A stretch of 7,582 bases of DNA from an uncultured Collinsella sp. (GCA_902490095.1 CABUCQ010000106.1:1-7582), one strand, 5' to 3'; positions 1-5,932 are shown, counted from the stretch's first letter. Made by a program: numbers and translations. The notes: generated by a model from the letters alone, not told the origin.

Positions 1-1
1 C

Positions 2-100
2 GATTCGCTCAACGTGGCCGCGGCGAGCGCCGTCGCCTTTTGGCAGCTGTGCCCGCACGTGAGTAATGAGTATCACTACCAGCCGGGTTTGTATCACTAG
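2..100 (+). CDS. C-terminal end of a SpoU/TrmH-family RNA methyltransferase (partial)
   Basis: The window opens inside this gene, and only the last 32 codons before the TAG stop at 98-100 are visible. The peptide begins DSLNVAAASAVAFWQL. This matches the last conserved motif of SPOUT-class 2'-O-ribose RNA methyltransferases (SLNV followed by small residues), which forms part of the trefoil-knot S-adenosylmethionine site. Enzymes of this family methylate tRNA or rRNA ribose in the cytosol. The short tail after the motif (CPHVSNEYHYQPGLYH) is not diagnostic. The exact target RNA cannot be told from this fragment. The next gene is on the same strand 125 bases downstream and looks separately transcribed. 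The family call rests on one motif, but that motif is characteristic. Confidence 0.75.
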   Translation, partial: DSLNVAAASAVAFWQLCPHVSNEYHYQPGLYH

Positions 101-134
101 GCAGATATTTCGCACCGCGCTCTAATTCGGGGTG

Positions 135-163
135 TTTCGGTCGCCGCCAGTCGGTGCTAAGCT
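135..163 (+). promoter_or_regulatory. Possible promoter for the MATE transporter gene
   Basis: TTTCGG at 135-140 is separated by 17 bases from TAAGCT at 158-163, with a TG dinucleotide at 155-156 giving an extended -10 (TGCTAAGCT). The proposed ileS promoter in this window has a similar extended -10 (TGCTAGCAT), which lends some support. Transcription would begin near 170 and give a T-rich leader of about 55 bases. The -35 match is poor. A weak CCAG/CTGG hairpin followed by TTTT (147-169) overlaps it and could instead be read as a poor terminator. Confidence 0.35.
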
Positions 164-225
164 GGTTTTGGCTTTGGTTTTAAATTGCTGTTTTGTTGTT
201 TGACGTATGCGTGTGGGGAGGGCGT

Positions 226-1575
226 GTGGCTAAGAAATCTACGGCGATCGATGTAACGCAGGGTGTTATTTGGCAGCAGCTGCTTTCGCTGTGCGTTCCC
301 ATCTTTTTTAGTTCGTTTTTTCAGCAGGCCTACACGCTTATCGGTACCTATATTGTCGGTCAGTTTGGCGGCAAGCTCGCGCTGGGCGGCATTCAAGCCA
401 CGATGGTCCTCACCGAGCTCTGCATTGGCTTTTGCGTTGGCGTTGGCGCTGGTTGTGCCGTTATCACGGGTCAGTTTTTTGGCCAGCACGATGATGAGCG
501 TCTGAGCCGTTCGGTCCATACGGCCATGACGCTTGCGCTGGTGGGCGGTATCGTTTTCTCGATTCTTGGCATAGTGTTCGTTGAGCCCATGCTGGTGCTT
601 ATGAACACGCCGCATGAACTATTGGCCGAGGGCGTGGCCTATGCTCGCTGTTATTTTGCCGCGATGGTTGCGGCACTGCTGCTTAATATGGGAACCGCAC
701 TGCTGCGTGCCGTGGGCGACACACGCGGGCCCGCCGTGATCATTGCCTCTGGCTGCCTGGTTAACGTGGTGCTGGATATCATTTTTGTCGCTGTGTTGCA
801 TATGGAGGCGCTGGGCTGCGGCATCGCGGTGGCGCTGACCATTTGCTCCAATGCAACGATGATCGTGTTGCGCATGATGCGCGCTCCGGGTGCATGGCGT
901 CTTTCGCTGTCTAGGCTCGGCATCGATCGCGGTATTTGCAAGAGTATGATCTCGTGTGGTCTGCCACTCGGTTTTCAATCGGCTGCCTATTCGATCTCGA
1001 ACGTGTTGATCCAGGTGTCGGTTAATTCGTTTGGCGCCGATGTCACGACTGCTTGGGGTCTATCTGGGCGCCTGGATGGCATTATCTGGATGGTTACCGA
1101 GGCGCTCGGCGTGTCGATCACCACGTTCTCGGCACAGAACTTTGGCGCGCGCAACTACGAGCGCATGCGCAAGGGCTACCATACGTCGCTCGTGCTGTCG
1201 TTTATGCTCATTGGTGGCCTGTCTGCCGTGCTGCTGGTGTTCTCGGGTCAGTTGTCGCGTCTGTTTGTCGACGATGCTTCGATTTCGGCGTACACCACGA
1301 CGATTCTTCATTTCATCGCGCCGTTCTACGCGATCTTCTCGATTATCGAGAACGCGTCGGGCTCCATTCGCGGCGCCGGCGTGAGTCTGCAGCCTATGAT
1401 GCTCACCATCTTTGGCACCGTTGTCTTGAGGGTGATCTGGGTGTTTGCGATCATGCCCTTCGATCCGTCGCTCGAGCATCTACTACTGGTCTACCCCGTA
1501 ACCTGGCTCATTACGGCCACGATGTTCACCATCTACCACCACAGCGGCAACTGGCTAGGCCGCGCCACCGCCTAA
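226..1575 (+). CDS. MATE-family multidrug/metabolite efflux transporter
   Basis: This is a complete integral membrane transporter of about 449 residues, the usual length for a 12-helix MATE protein. MATE carriers export cationic drugs or metabolites in exchange for Na+ or H+. The protein is almost wholly hydrophobic, with helices in two homologous halves. Family signatures are visible: an N-terminal helix with FFSSFFQQAYTLIGTYIVGQ, the GTALLRAVGDTRGP loop in the first half, the NVVLDIIFV segment after it, and the matching SGSIRGAG loop in the second half. I chose GTG at 226 because a GGGGAGGG purine run (215-222) lies just ahead and because MAKKSTAIDVTQG is a plausible MATE N-terminus. The SD spacing is short (3-5 bases). 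An in-frame TTG at 193 would add 11 unlikely residues (LFDVCVWGGR). The reading frame is intact. The substrate cannot be predicted from sequence. The inverted repeat at 1576-1658 begins immediately after the stop. Confidence 0.9.
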   Translation: MAKKSTAIDVTQGVIWQQLLSLCVPIFFSSFFQQAYTLIGTYIVGQFGGKLALGGIQATMVLTELCIGFCVGVGAGCAVITGQFFGQHDDERLSRSVHTAMTLALVGGIVFSILGIVFVEPMLVLMNTPHELLAEGVAYARCYFAAMVAALLLNMGTALLRAVGDTRGPAVIIASGCLVNVVLDIIFVAVLHMEALGCGIAVALTICSNATMIVLRMMRAPGAWRLSLSRLGIDRGICKSMISCGLPLGFQSAAYSISNVLIQVSVNSFGADVTTAWGLSGRLDGIIWMVTEALGVSITTFSAQNFGARNYERMRKGYHTSLVLSFMLIGGLSAVLLVFSGQLSRLFVDDASISAYTTTILHFIAPFYAIFSIIENASGSIRGAGVSLQPMMLTIFGTVVLRVIWVFAIMPFDPSLEHLLLVYPVTWLITATMFTIYHHSGNWLGRATA

Positions 1576-1658
1576 TGATCCCTTGGGGTGGAGGAAAACG
1601 GATCATTGCTCTCCGTCGTGATGTCGACGATCCGTTTCTCTTCGTCCCCTTCGGATCA
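1576..1658. repeat. Long imperfect inverted repeat between convergent reading frames
   Basis: The left arm (1576-1604) and right arm (1629-1658) are imperfect reverse complements. TGATCC pairs with GGATCA (outer 6 bp), then a 3x3 mismatch, then GGGG with CCCC (4 bp), then a mismatched purine-rich stretch, then AAACGGATC with GATCCGTTT (9 bp). The roughly 24-base centre contains its own small dyad, CGTCG-TGATGT-CGACG. The structure fills the space between the MATE stop codon (1573-1575) and the cobO-remnant stop (1660-1662), which is where a shared terminator would be expected. It lacks a T-tract on either side, so it is not a classical intrinsic terminator. It may be an mRNA 3'-end stabilising hairpin or a member of an intergenic repeat family. 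Copy number elsewhere is unknown. Confidence 0.65.
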
Positions 1659-1659
1659 A

Positions 1660-1818
1660 TTAGTATTCGATGCCTTGGCGGGCTAGGAGGCCTTCGTCGA
1701 AGTAGTGTTTGACGGGGCGCATTTCGGTGACCAGGTCGGCGAGGTCAGCGAGGGGCAGCAGGCCGCGGCCGGTCAGTATGAGCTCTGTGGTGTCGGGTTT
1801 CATCGCGATCAGTTGCCC
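1660..1818 (-). pseudogene. cobO: C-terminal remnant of cob(I)alamin/cob(I)yrinate adenosyltransferase (CobO/BtuR)
   Basis: Read on the minus strand toward a TAA at 1660-1662, this frame encodes about 52 residues, starting GQLIAMKPDTTELILTGRG and ending DLVTEMRPVKHYFDEGLL followed by ARQGIEY. This strongly resembles the C-terminus of CobO/BtuR, where E. coli BtuR ends in TGRG, DLADTVSELRPVKHAFDAG and a final GIDY. Intact enzymes are about 190-200 residues and carry an N-terminal P-loop for ATP. They adenosylate the cobalt of corrinoids in the cytosol. Here everything upstream of about position 1818 on that strand lacks family resemblance, and the frame closes near 1918. The space is taken by the ftsH promoter and start. 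The P-loop and most of the catalytic core are therefore missing, and the remnant cannot be a working enzyme. An ATG codon at 1801-1803 exists but has no reason to be used. The C-terminal motif is well preserved, suggesting recent truncation. Confidence 0.75.
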
Positions 1819-1882
1819 GTATAGATTTGAACCTTGCCGACTTACAGTGATGCCATCTCTGTCCTTTCGTGCCCGGCGTCGG

Positions 1883-1909
1883 TTTATCGCCGTCCGGGTT
1901 GGGTATTCT
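1883..1909 (+). promoter_or_regulatory. Weak candidate promoter for ftsH
   Basis: TATTCT at 1904-1909 is a reasonable -10 hexamer and would start transcription near 1916, about 20 bases before the ribosome-binding site. The best -35 is TTTATC at 1883-1888, with a short 15-base spacer. A GC-rich dyad (CCCGG at 1872-1876 with CCGGG at 1894-1898) surrounds this -35 and might be an operator or chance. No better promoter is visible between the cobO remnant and ftsH, but the assignment is tentative. Confidence 0.25.
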
Positions 1910-1935
1910 AGATAGCATTATCAACCCCAGTAGAT

Positions 1936-1939
1936 GGAG
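1936..1939 (+). promoter_or_regulatory. Shine-Dalgarno site that decides the ftsH start
   Basis: GGAG at 1936-1939 lies 9 bases ahead of ATG 1949. It overlaps the in-frame upstream ATG at 1934, which has no purine-rich site before it (the preceding bases are tcaaccccagtag). This favours initiation at 1949. A third in-frame ATG at 1955 is also possible. Confidence 0.6.
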
Positions 1940-1948
1940 TTCAAGCAG

Positions 1949-3841
1949 ATGGAGATGGATGACAACAAACGTAGACGGAATATGATCCTCTACGTGCTCA
2001 TCGCCTTCGTCGTCTACCTCGTGCTCTCGACCGTTCTGTTCCCCAACATCGGTCACACGCAGCAGATTACGAAGACCGATTACTCGACGTTTGTCAAAGC
2101 GCTCGATAAGAAGAGCGTCGACAAGGTCGAGTACAACACGGACGATTACTCGATTTATTACACCAAGAAGGGCGAGGACGAGAACATCGCCTACAAGACG
2201 ACCGGTGTGCCGAATGACGCGGGCTTTACCGATCGCGTGCTTGAGTCTGGCGCTTCGCTGGAGTCGGTCGTTCCCGATAAAAACTCGGGTTTGATGACCT
2301 ACTACCTGCTCACACTCATTCTTCCCATGGCGATTTTCTTCCTCATCGGTTGGTGGCTCAACCGCCGCATGAAGAAGGCTATGGGCGATGACGGCCCGTC
2401 GATGAACTTTGGCGGCGGCGGTTTTGGCGGCGGCGGACTGGGTAAGTCCGGCGCGCGCGTGATCGCCTCCAAGGACGTGGGCGTGACCTTTAAGGACGTC
2501 GCCGGTCAGGAAGAGGCCAAGGAGTCTCTCAAGGAGGTCGTCGACTTTCTGGAGAAGCCGCAGCGCTACGAGGAGATCGGCGCCAAGCTGCCGCGTGGTG
2601 CTCTCCTTGTTGGCCCTCCGGGTACCGGTAAGACCCTGCTTGCCAAGGCTGTTGCCGGCGAGGCCGGTGTTCCGTTCTTTAGCATTTCGGGCTCTGAGTT
2701 CGTTGAGATGTTTGTCGGTCGCGGCGCTGCTAAGGTTCGTGACCTGTTTAAGCAGGCCAAGGAAAAGGCACCGTGTATCGTCTTTATCGATGAGATCGAT
2801 ACCATCGGTAAGAAGCGCGATGGCGGCGGCTTTAGCGGCAACGACGAGCGCGAGCAGACGCTCAATCAGTTGCTGACCGAGATGGATGGCTTCGATAACC
2901 ATAAGGGTATCGTTGTCCTTGCCGCAACCAACCGCCCCGACAGTCTCGATCCCGCTCTACTGCGCCCCGGTCGTTTTGACCGCCGCATCCCCGTCGAGCT
3001 GCCCGATCTGACCGGCCGCAAGAACATCCTCGAGCTGCATGCCAAGAGCGTGAAGACCGAGCCGCCGATCGACCTGACCGCGATTGCCCGCGCCACGCCC
3101 GGTGCCTCGGGCGCCGACCTGGCCAATATCATCAACGAGGGCGCCCTGCGCGCCGTTCGCGAGGGTCGCAAGCGTGCAACCCAGGACGACTTCGAGGAGT
3201 CGGTGGAGGTCGTCATTGCCGGCCAACAGCGTAAGTCCACGGTGCTGTCCGACCACGAGAAGCAGGTCGTTTCTTATCACGAGATCGGCCATGCCATCGT
3301 TGCCGCTCGCCAGAAGGGCTCTGCGCCGGTCACGAAGATCACCATCGTGCCGCGCACGAGCGGTGCTCTTGGTTATACCATGCAGGTCGAGGAGGACGAG
3401 CGCTTCCTGACGACGCGCCAGGAGGTCTTGGACAAGCTCGCTGTCTATTGCGGTGGCCGCGCAGCCGAGGAGCTCATCTTTGGAGAGATGACGACCGGCG
3501 CCGCCAACGACATCGAGCAGGCCACCAAGCTCGCCCGTAATATGGTGACGCGCTTTGGTATGTCCGACGAGTTTGGCATGATGGCGCTCGGTACCGTGCA
3601 GAACGCGTATCTCAATCAGGACACGTCGCTCACCTGCGCCCCCGGTACGGCCGAGCGCGTGGACGCGATTGTCGCCAAGCTGATCGAGGATGCGCACGAC
3701 CGCGCTTTGCAGATTCTGAAGGAGAACAAGTTTAAGCTCCACGAGCTGGCTCGTTATCTGTATAAGAAGGAGACCATCACGGGCGAGGAGTTCATGAACC
3801 TCCTCACGCGCGAGAATCCGCTGATGCCCAAGCAGCAGTAA
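1949..3841 (+). CDS. ftsH: ATP-dependent zinc metalloprotease FtsH
   Basis: FtsH is a hexameric, membrane-anchored AAA+ protease that extracts and degrades misfolded membrane proteins and short-lived regulators, with both catalytic domains in the cytoplasm. The 630-residue protein shows the full order. Helix 1 is about 12-31, an extracytoplasmic domain follows to about 114, and helix 2 is about 115-137. A glycine-rich linker (NFGGGGFGGGGLG) precedes the AAA+ module with Walker A GPPGTGKT (222-229), Walker B FIDEID (279-284) and the second region of homology around ATNRPDSLDPALLRPGRFDRR with arginines R339 and R342. The protease domain has the zinc motif HEIGH (444-448) and the third ligand D521 in AANDIEQAT. 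The usual motif is HEAGH. The loop after FVG reads FVGRGAAKVRDLF, where FVGVGASRVRDLF is common. Length is normal. The start at 1949 is chosen on the ribosome-binding site; 1934 would add five residues. A strong terminator follows. Confidence 0.97.
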   Translation: MEMDDNKRRRNMILYVLIAFVVYLVLSTVLFPNIGHTQQITKTDYSTFVKALDKKSVDKVEYNTDDYSIYYTKKGEDENIAYKTTGVPNDAGFTDRVLESGASLESVVPDKNSGLMTYYLLTLILPMAIFFLIGWWLNRRMKKAMGDDGPSMNFGGGGFGGGGLGKSGARVIASKDVGVTFKDVAGQEEAKESLKEVVDFLEKPQRYEEIGAKLPRGALLVGPPGTGKTLLAKAVAGEAGVPFFSISGSEFVEMFVGRGAAKVRDLFKQAKEKAPCIVFIDEIDTIGKKRDGGGFSGNDEREQTLNQLLTEMDGFDNHKGIVVLAATNRPDSLDPALLRPGRFDRRIPVELPDLTGRKNILELHAKSVKTEPPIDLTAIARATPGASGADLANIINEGALRAVREGRKRATQDDFEESVEVVIAGQQRKSTVLSDHEKQVVSYHEIGHAIVAARQKGSAPVTKITIVPRTSGALGYTMQVEEDERFLTTRQEVLDKLAVYCGGRAAEELIFGEMTTGAANDIEQATKLARNMVTRFGMSDEFGMMALGTVQNAYLNQDTSLTCAPGTAERVDAIVAKLIEDAHDRALQILKENKFKLHELARYLYKKETITGEEFMNLLTRENPLMPKQQ

Positions 3842-3867
3842 AGCCGCGGCCGAGCCAGTAAACGCCG

Positions 3868-3905
3868 ACGCCCCATTTGAGCAGCTTTCTCAAATGGGGC
3901 GTTTT
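3868..3905 (+). terminator. Intrinsic terminator after ftsH
   Basis: A perfect 14-bp stem, ACGCCCCATTTGAG (3868-3881) with CTCAAATGGGGCGT (3889-3902), encloses the 7-base loop CAGCTTT and runs into TTTT (3902-3905). It begins 27 bases after the ftsH stop. The stem is long and perfect. The T-tract is short, so some readthrough into the next gene is conceivable. Confidence 0.9.
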
Positions 3906-3922
3906 GCTTGAGAGGGATGGAA

Positions 3923-4378
3923 ATGAAGATCGTGGTGAGCGCCTGCTTGATGGGCGAGAGCTGCAAGTATAACGGGCTCGACAACTACCATCGCGAGTTG
4001 GTCGAGGCCTGCGAGCGTACAGGGACCGAGGTCCTCTTGGTGTGCCCTGAGGTCTTTGGGGGCCTGCCCGCGCCGCGCAAGCCGTCCGAGATTGTGAACG
4101 GAGAGGTTCGTACCTGCGAGGGCATATCGGTCGATCGCGAATTTCGCCTGGGTGCCCAACGAGCGCTCGATATGTGCGAGCAGGCGGGCGGGCCGGAAGA
4201 GATCGCCGCGTGCATCCTGCAGGACCGTAGTCCCTCGTGCGGCGCGGGTCGCATCTACGACGGAACATTCAGCGGCACCCTTACGGCGGGCAACGGCGTC
4301 TTCGTTGATTTACTGCTCCGCCACGGTTATCGCGTGATCCCGGCTAGCGAGTTCGACCCCAGCATGCTGGAGCAATAA
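3923..4378 (+). CDS. DUF523 family protein (YbbK-like), function unknown
   Basis: This is a 151-residue cysteine-bearing protein of the DUF523 family, complete and of normal length. Recognisable blocks are the N-terminal MKIVVSACLMGESCKYNG with C8 and C14, then VCPEVFGGLPAPRKPSEI (C41), and the C-terminal DRSPSCGAGRIYDGTFSG with C107. The paired cysteines and the RSPSCG signature hint at metal or Fe-S binding or thiol chemistry, but no biochemical role is established for the family to my knowledge. In some bacteria the domain is fused to DUF1722; here it stands alone. ATG 3923 is chosen because GAGAGGG (3910-3916) lies 6 bases upstream and the family normally starts with MK-[IV]-V-SAC. An in-frame TTG at 3908 would overlap that site. 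It sits 17 bases after the ftsH terminator with no visible promoter of its own, so expression may depend on readthrough or on a promoter inside ftsH. Confidence 0.9.
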   Translation: MKIVVSACLMGESCKYNGLDNYHRELVEACERTGTEVLLVCPEVFGGLPAPRKPSEIVNGEVRTCEGISVDREFRLGAQRALDMCEQAGGPEEIAACILQDRSPSCGAGRIYDGTFSGTLTAGNGVFVDLLLRHGYRVIPASEFDPSMLEQ

Positions 4379-4417
4379 AAAACCACCACAAAGGTGCTGC
4401 TCCCTTGTGGTGGTTTT
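4379..4417. terminator. Bidirectional terminator between DUF523 and the dehydrogenase
   Basis: AAAACCACCACAA (4379-4391) pairs with TTGTGGTGGTTTT (4405-4417) as a perfect 13-bp stem with a loop of about 13 bases. It begins right after the DUF523 stop codon (4376-4378) and lies 9 bases beyond the 3' end of the minus-strand dehydrogenase gene. On the minus strand the run of A residues 4377-4382 becomes U6, so termination should be strongest for the dehydrogenase. On the plus strand the tract is TTTT. The position between convergent genes fits shared use. Confidence 0.9.
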
Positions 4418-4426
4418 GGCCTGGGT

Positions 4427-5509
4427 CTAGAGCGTGTGGCCGTAGGCGTTGGCGGCCTTGATGGCGGCGGCGAATTTTTCGTCGGTGAAGGGCTCCGGGT
4501 TGCCTTGCTTCCACTCGTTGGTGGCGTGCGCGTGCTCGCACAGGGCAGGGATATCGGTCTCGGAAAGCCCGACCTGCTCAAGCGTTACGGGCAGCCCCAT
4601 CTGCTTGTTGAAGTCAGCATAGCGCTTAAGGTTCTCGGTGTCGCCCGTGTAGGCGAACAACACCAGCACGCCCAGGCTTACGACTTCGCCGTGCAGGTAG
4701 GTGCCCTCACGCGGAATGCTGCAGGTGGCGTTGTAGAACGCGTGCGCCACGCTCGAGTTGTAGTAGTAATCGTTCTGGTTGGTCAGGTTCGAGACATAGC
4801 CCGTGTTGACCACGATGTCGAGCGCGATCTGCTTGACGGCCTCGCTCGACAGATTCTGACGAACGTCCTCAAGACCCTGAACACCGTAGGTAAACAGCGG
4901 CTCGGAACAGGTGTGGGCAAGAGCCAGGCCAAGGCCGGCGGTGTGCTCCAGGTCGCCGGCGCTCGTGGCGTACTCGACTTCGGGCTGCTTGGACAGGGCG
5001 TCGCCCACGCCGGCCCAGAAGTACTCCGCCGGAGCCTCGGCGATGATCTTGGGATTGATGAAGATGTGCGCCGGTCGGTTGGGGTACGAATAGCCCTCGA
5101 GCGATCCATCGTCGTTGTAGACGACGGCAATGGCGGTCGCGGCGGAACAGTTAGAGCAAATCGTCGGCACCGTAAAGACAATCTTCTTGAGCTCGATTGC
5201 CGCTGTCTTGACGGTGTCGAGTGCCTTGCCGCCGCCACAGGCGATAAGCACGTCTGCCTGCTGGCAAGCGGGGGAGTTCACGACCTTGGCGATATTGGCG
5301 CGCGTACTGTTGGTGCCGTAGGCGCGCGTCTCCAGAATCTCGACGTCGGTACCTTCAAGCGCCGCCTCGATGCCCGGCAGCGCCGCAGCTAGGGCTCGCT
5401 TGCCACCAATGATGGCGACTTTCTTCGCGCCGTACTCCGCCAGTGCGGCGGGCAGCTTGGTAAAGCAATCCTCGCCGACGGTGTAGTCGCTCATTCCGAT
5501 TGTGCGCAT
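4427..5509 (-). CDS. Iron-containing alcohol dehydrogenase family oxidoreductase, HcxA/YbdH- or glycerol dehydrogenase-like
   Basis: This 360-residue protein belongs to the metal-dependent group III (iron-type) alcohol dehydrogenases, which use NAD(P)H to interconvert alcohols or hydroxyacids with carbonyl compounds. It has an N-terminal Rossmann-like half with the dinucleotide signature CGGGKALDTVK (91-101) and the conserved VPTICSNCSAATAIAVVYND segment (114-133). The helical half supplies the metal ligands D170 (GVGDALSK), H256 (SVAHAFYN) and H273 (LHGEVVSLG), spaced as in glycerol dehydrogenase. The VPTI-x-x-x-C and VVYND-DG features resemble E. coli HcxA (YbdH), which reduces 2-oxoacids, more than typical GldA. 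The substrate remains uncertain. The start codon ATG (5507-5509) is supported by AGAAGG six bases upstream on the minus strand. An alternative start at residue 6 (MSDYTVGED) lacks such a site. It is monocistronic as far as visible, divergent from ileS, and ends at the shared terminator. Confidence 0.9.
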   Translation of the reverse strand: MRTIGMSDYTVGEDCFTKLPAALAEYGAKKVAIIGGKRALAAALPGIEAALEGTDVEILETRAYGTNSTRANIAKVVNSPACQQADVLIACGGGKALDTVKTAAIELKKIVFTVPTICSNCSAATAIAVVYNDDGSLEGYSYPNRPAHIFINPKIIAEAPAEYFWAGVGDALSKQPEVEYATSAGDLEHTAGLGLALAHTCSEPLFTYGVQGLEDVRQNLSSEAVKQIALDIVVNTGYVSNLTNQNDYYYNSSVAHAFYNATCSIPREGTYLHGEVVSLGVLVLFAYTGDTENLKRYADFNKQMGLPVTLEQVGLSETDIPALCEHAHATNEWKQGNPEPFTDEKFAAAIKAANAYGHTL

Positions 5510-5512
5510 GGC

Positions 5513-5566
5513 AGCCTTCTTTCGTTAGTTAAAGTGCTTTCAGGTATTTTGCTCCTAGAGAAGGCT
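5513..5566 (-). repeat. Inverted repeat able to mask the dehydrogenase ribosome-binding site
   Basis: AGCCTTCT (5513-5520) and AGAAGGCT (5559-5566) are perfect 8-bp reverse complements 38 bases apart. On the minus-strand transcript the downstream arm contains the AGAAGG Shine-Dalgarno sequence just before the dehydrogenase ATG, so pairing would block it. This only matters if transcription starts upstream of 5566 on the minus strand, and I could not find a clear minus-strand promoter. The long loop makes stable pairing less certain. Confidence 0.45.
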
Positions 5567-5576
5567 AACGACCACG

Positions 5577-5597
5577 AGAAATTTCTTACGTATGAAA
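5577..5597. promoter_or_regulatory. Overlapping palindromes, candidate operator in the divergent intergenic region
   Basis: A perfect 10-bp palindrome, AGAAATTTCT (5577-5586), overlaps a 16-bp dyad, TTTC-T-TACGTA-T-GAAA (5582-5597), which is symmetric except at two positions. It lies 68-88 bases upstream of the dehydrogenase start and just upstream of the ileS promoter region, a fitting place for a regulator of the dehydrogenase. I do not recognise it as the site of a named regulator. Confidence 0.4.
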
Positions 5598-5610
5598 CCA
5601 GTGTTGAGGG

Positions 5611-5642
5611 TTTTTCGCCGGCGCGGAACGTGCTAGCATACT
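5611..5642 (+). promoter_or_regulatory. Probable promoter of the ileS T-box leader
   Basis: An extended -10, TGCTAGCAT (5631-5639), lies just ahead of the T-box. It has a 17-base spacer to TTTTTC (5611-5616) as a weak -35. Transcription would begin near 5645-5650, which matches the 5' edge of T-box Stem I. The -35 is poor, but position relative to the riboswitch makes a promoter here necessary. TTGAGG at 5604-5609 is too far away (24 bases) to serve as its -35. Confidence 0.5.
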
Positions 5643-5864
5643 CCGCATAAGCGTTGATGGGGACGAGTAGTCGGCCGTCCGCATGCCACAGAGAGCGGGG
5701 AGCGCTGAGAACCCGTGCATGCGACCGATGAAAATCACCCCGGAGCTGCGGTCCCAACGGACGCGTCGCACAGGCTCGTCTTAGTAGATATCGCCGAGAT
5801 GGTCGTCGATACAGGCCAGCCGAGTAACGGATGCGAGCGCGCGAATACGCGGGCGAGGGCATCT

Positions 5865-5932
5865 AAGCTGGGTGGTTAAACGAAGAGCTTTTGCGGGCGT
5901 ACAGTCCGTTTTGTGGCGCTTCGTCCCAGCTT
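5865..5932 (+). promoter_or_regulatory. T-box antiterminator with a UGGUUAA bulge
   Basis: AAGCTGGG (5865-5872) pairs with CCCAGCTT (5925-5932), and ACGAAG (5880-5885) with CTTCGT (5919-5924), leaving the 7-base bulge TGGTTAA (5873-5879) on the 5' side. Both helices are perfect (8 and 6 bp). This is the T-box antiterminator architecture, in which the bulge normally reads UGGNACC. The 3' strand is shared with the terminator, so the two folds exclude each other. Confidence 0.85.

Noticed and set aside
147..169. CCAG-N11-CTGG followed by TTTT as a terminator for the SpoU/TrmH gene
   Set aside because: The stem is only 4 bp with an 11-base loop, too weak to claim, and it overlaps a plausible promoter.
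1801..1803. ATG as the start of a short real protein made from the cobO tail
   Set aside because: No ribosome-binding site precedes it on the minus strand, and about 47 residues of a CobO C-terminus would lack the ATP site, so a remnant is the simpler reading.
1745..2902. Long open frame on the minus strand (about 385 codons) opposite the start of ftsH
   Set aside because: It is antisense to an unmistakable ftsH, shows no recognisable domain, and is the kind of spurious open frame that GC-rich codon usage produces. Its 3' end also overlaps the cobO remnant in another frame.
4394..5392. Plus-strand open frame of about 332 codons over the dehydrogenase
   Set aside because: It is antisense to a well-supported dehydrogenase, overlaps the shared terminator at its start, and has no domain signature.
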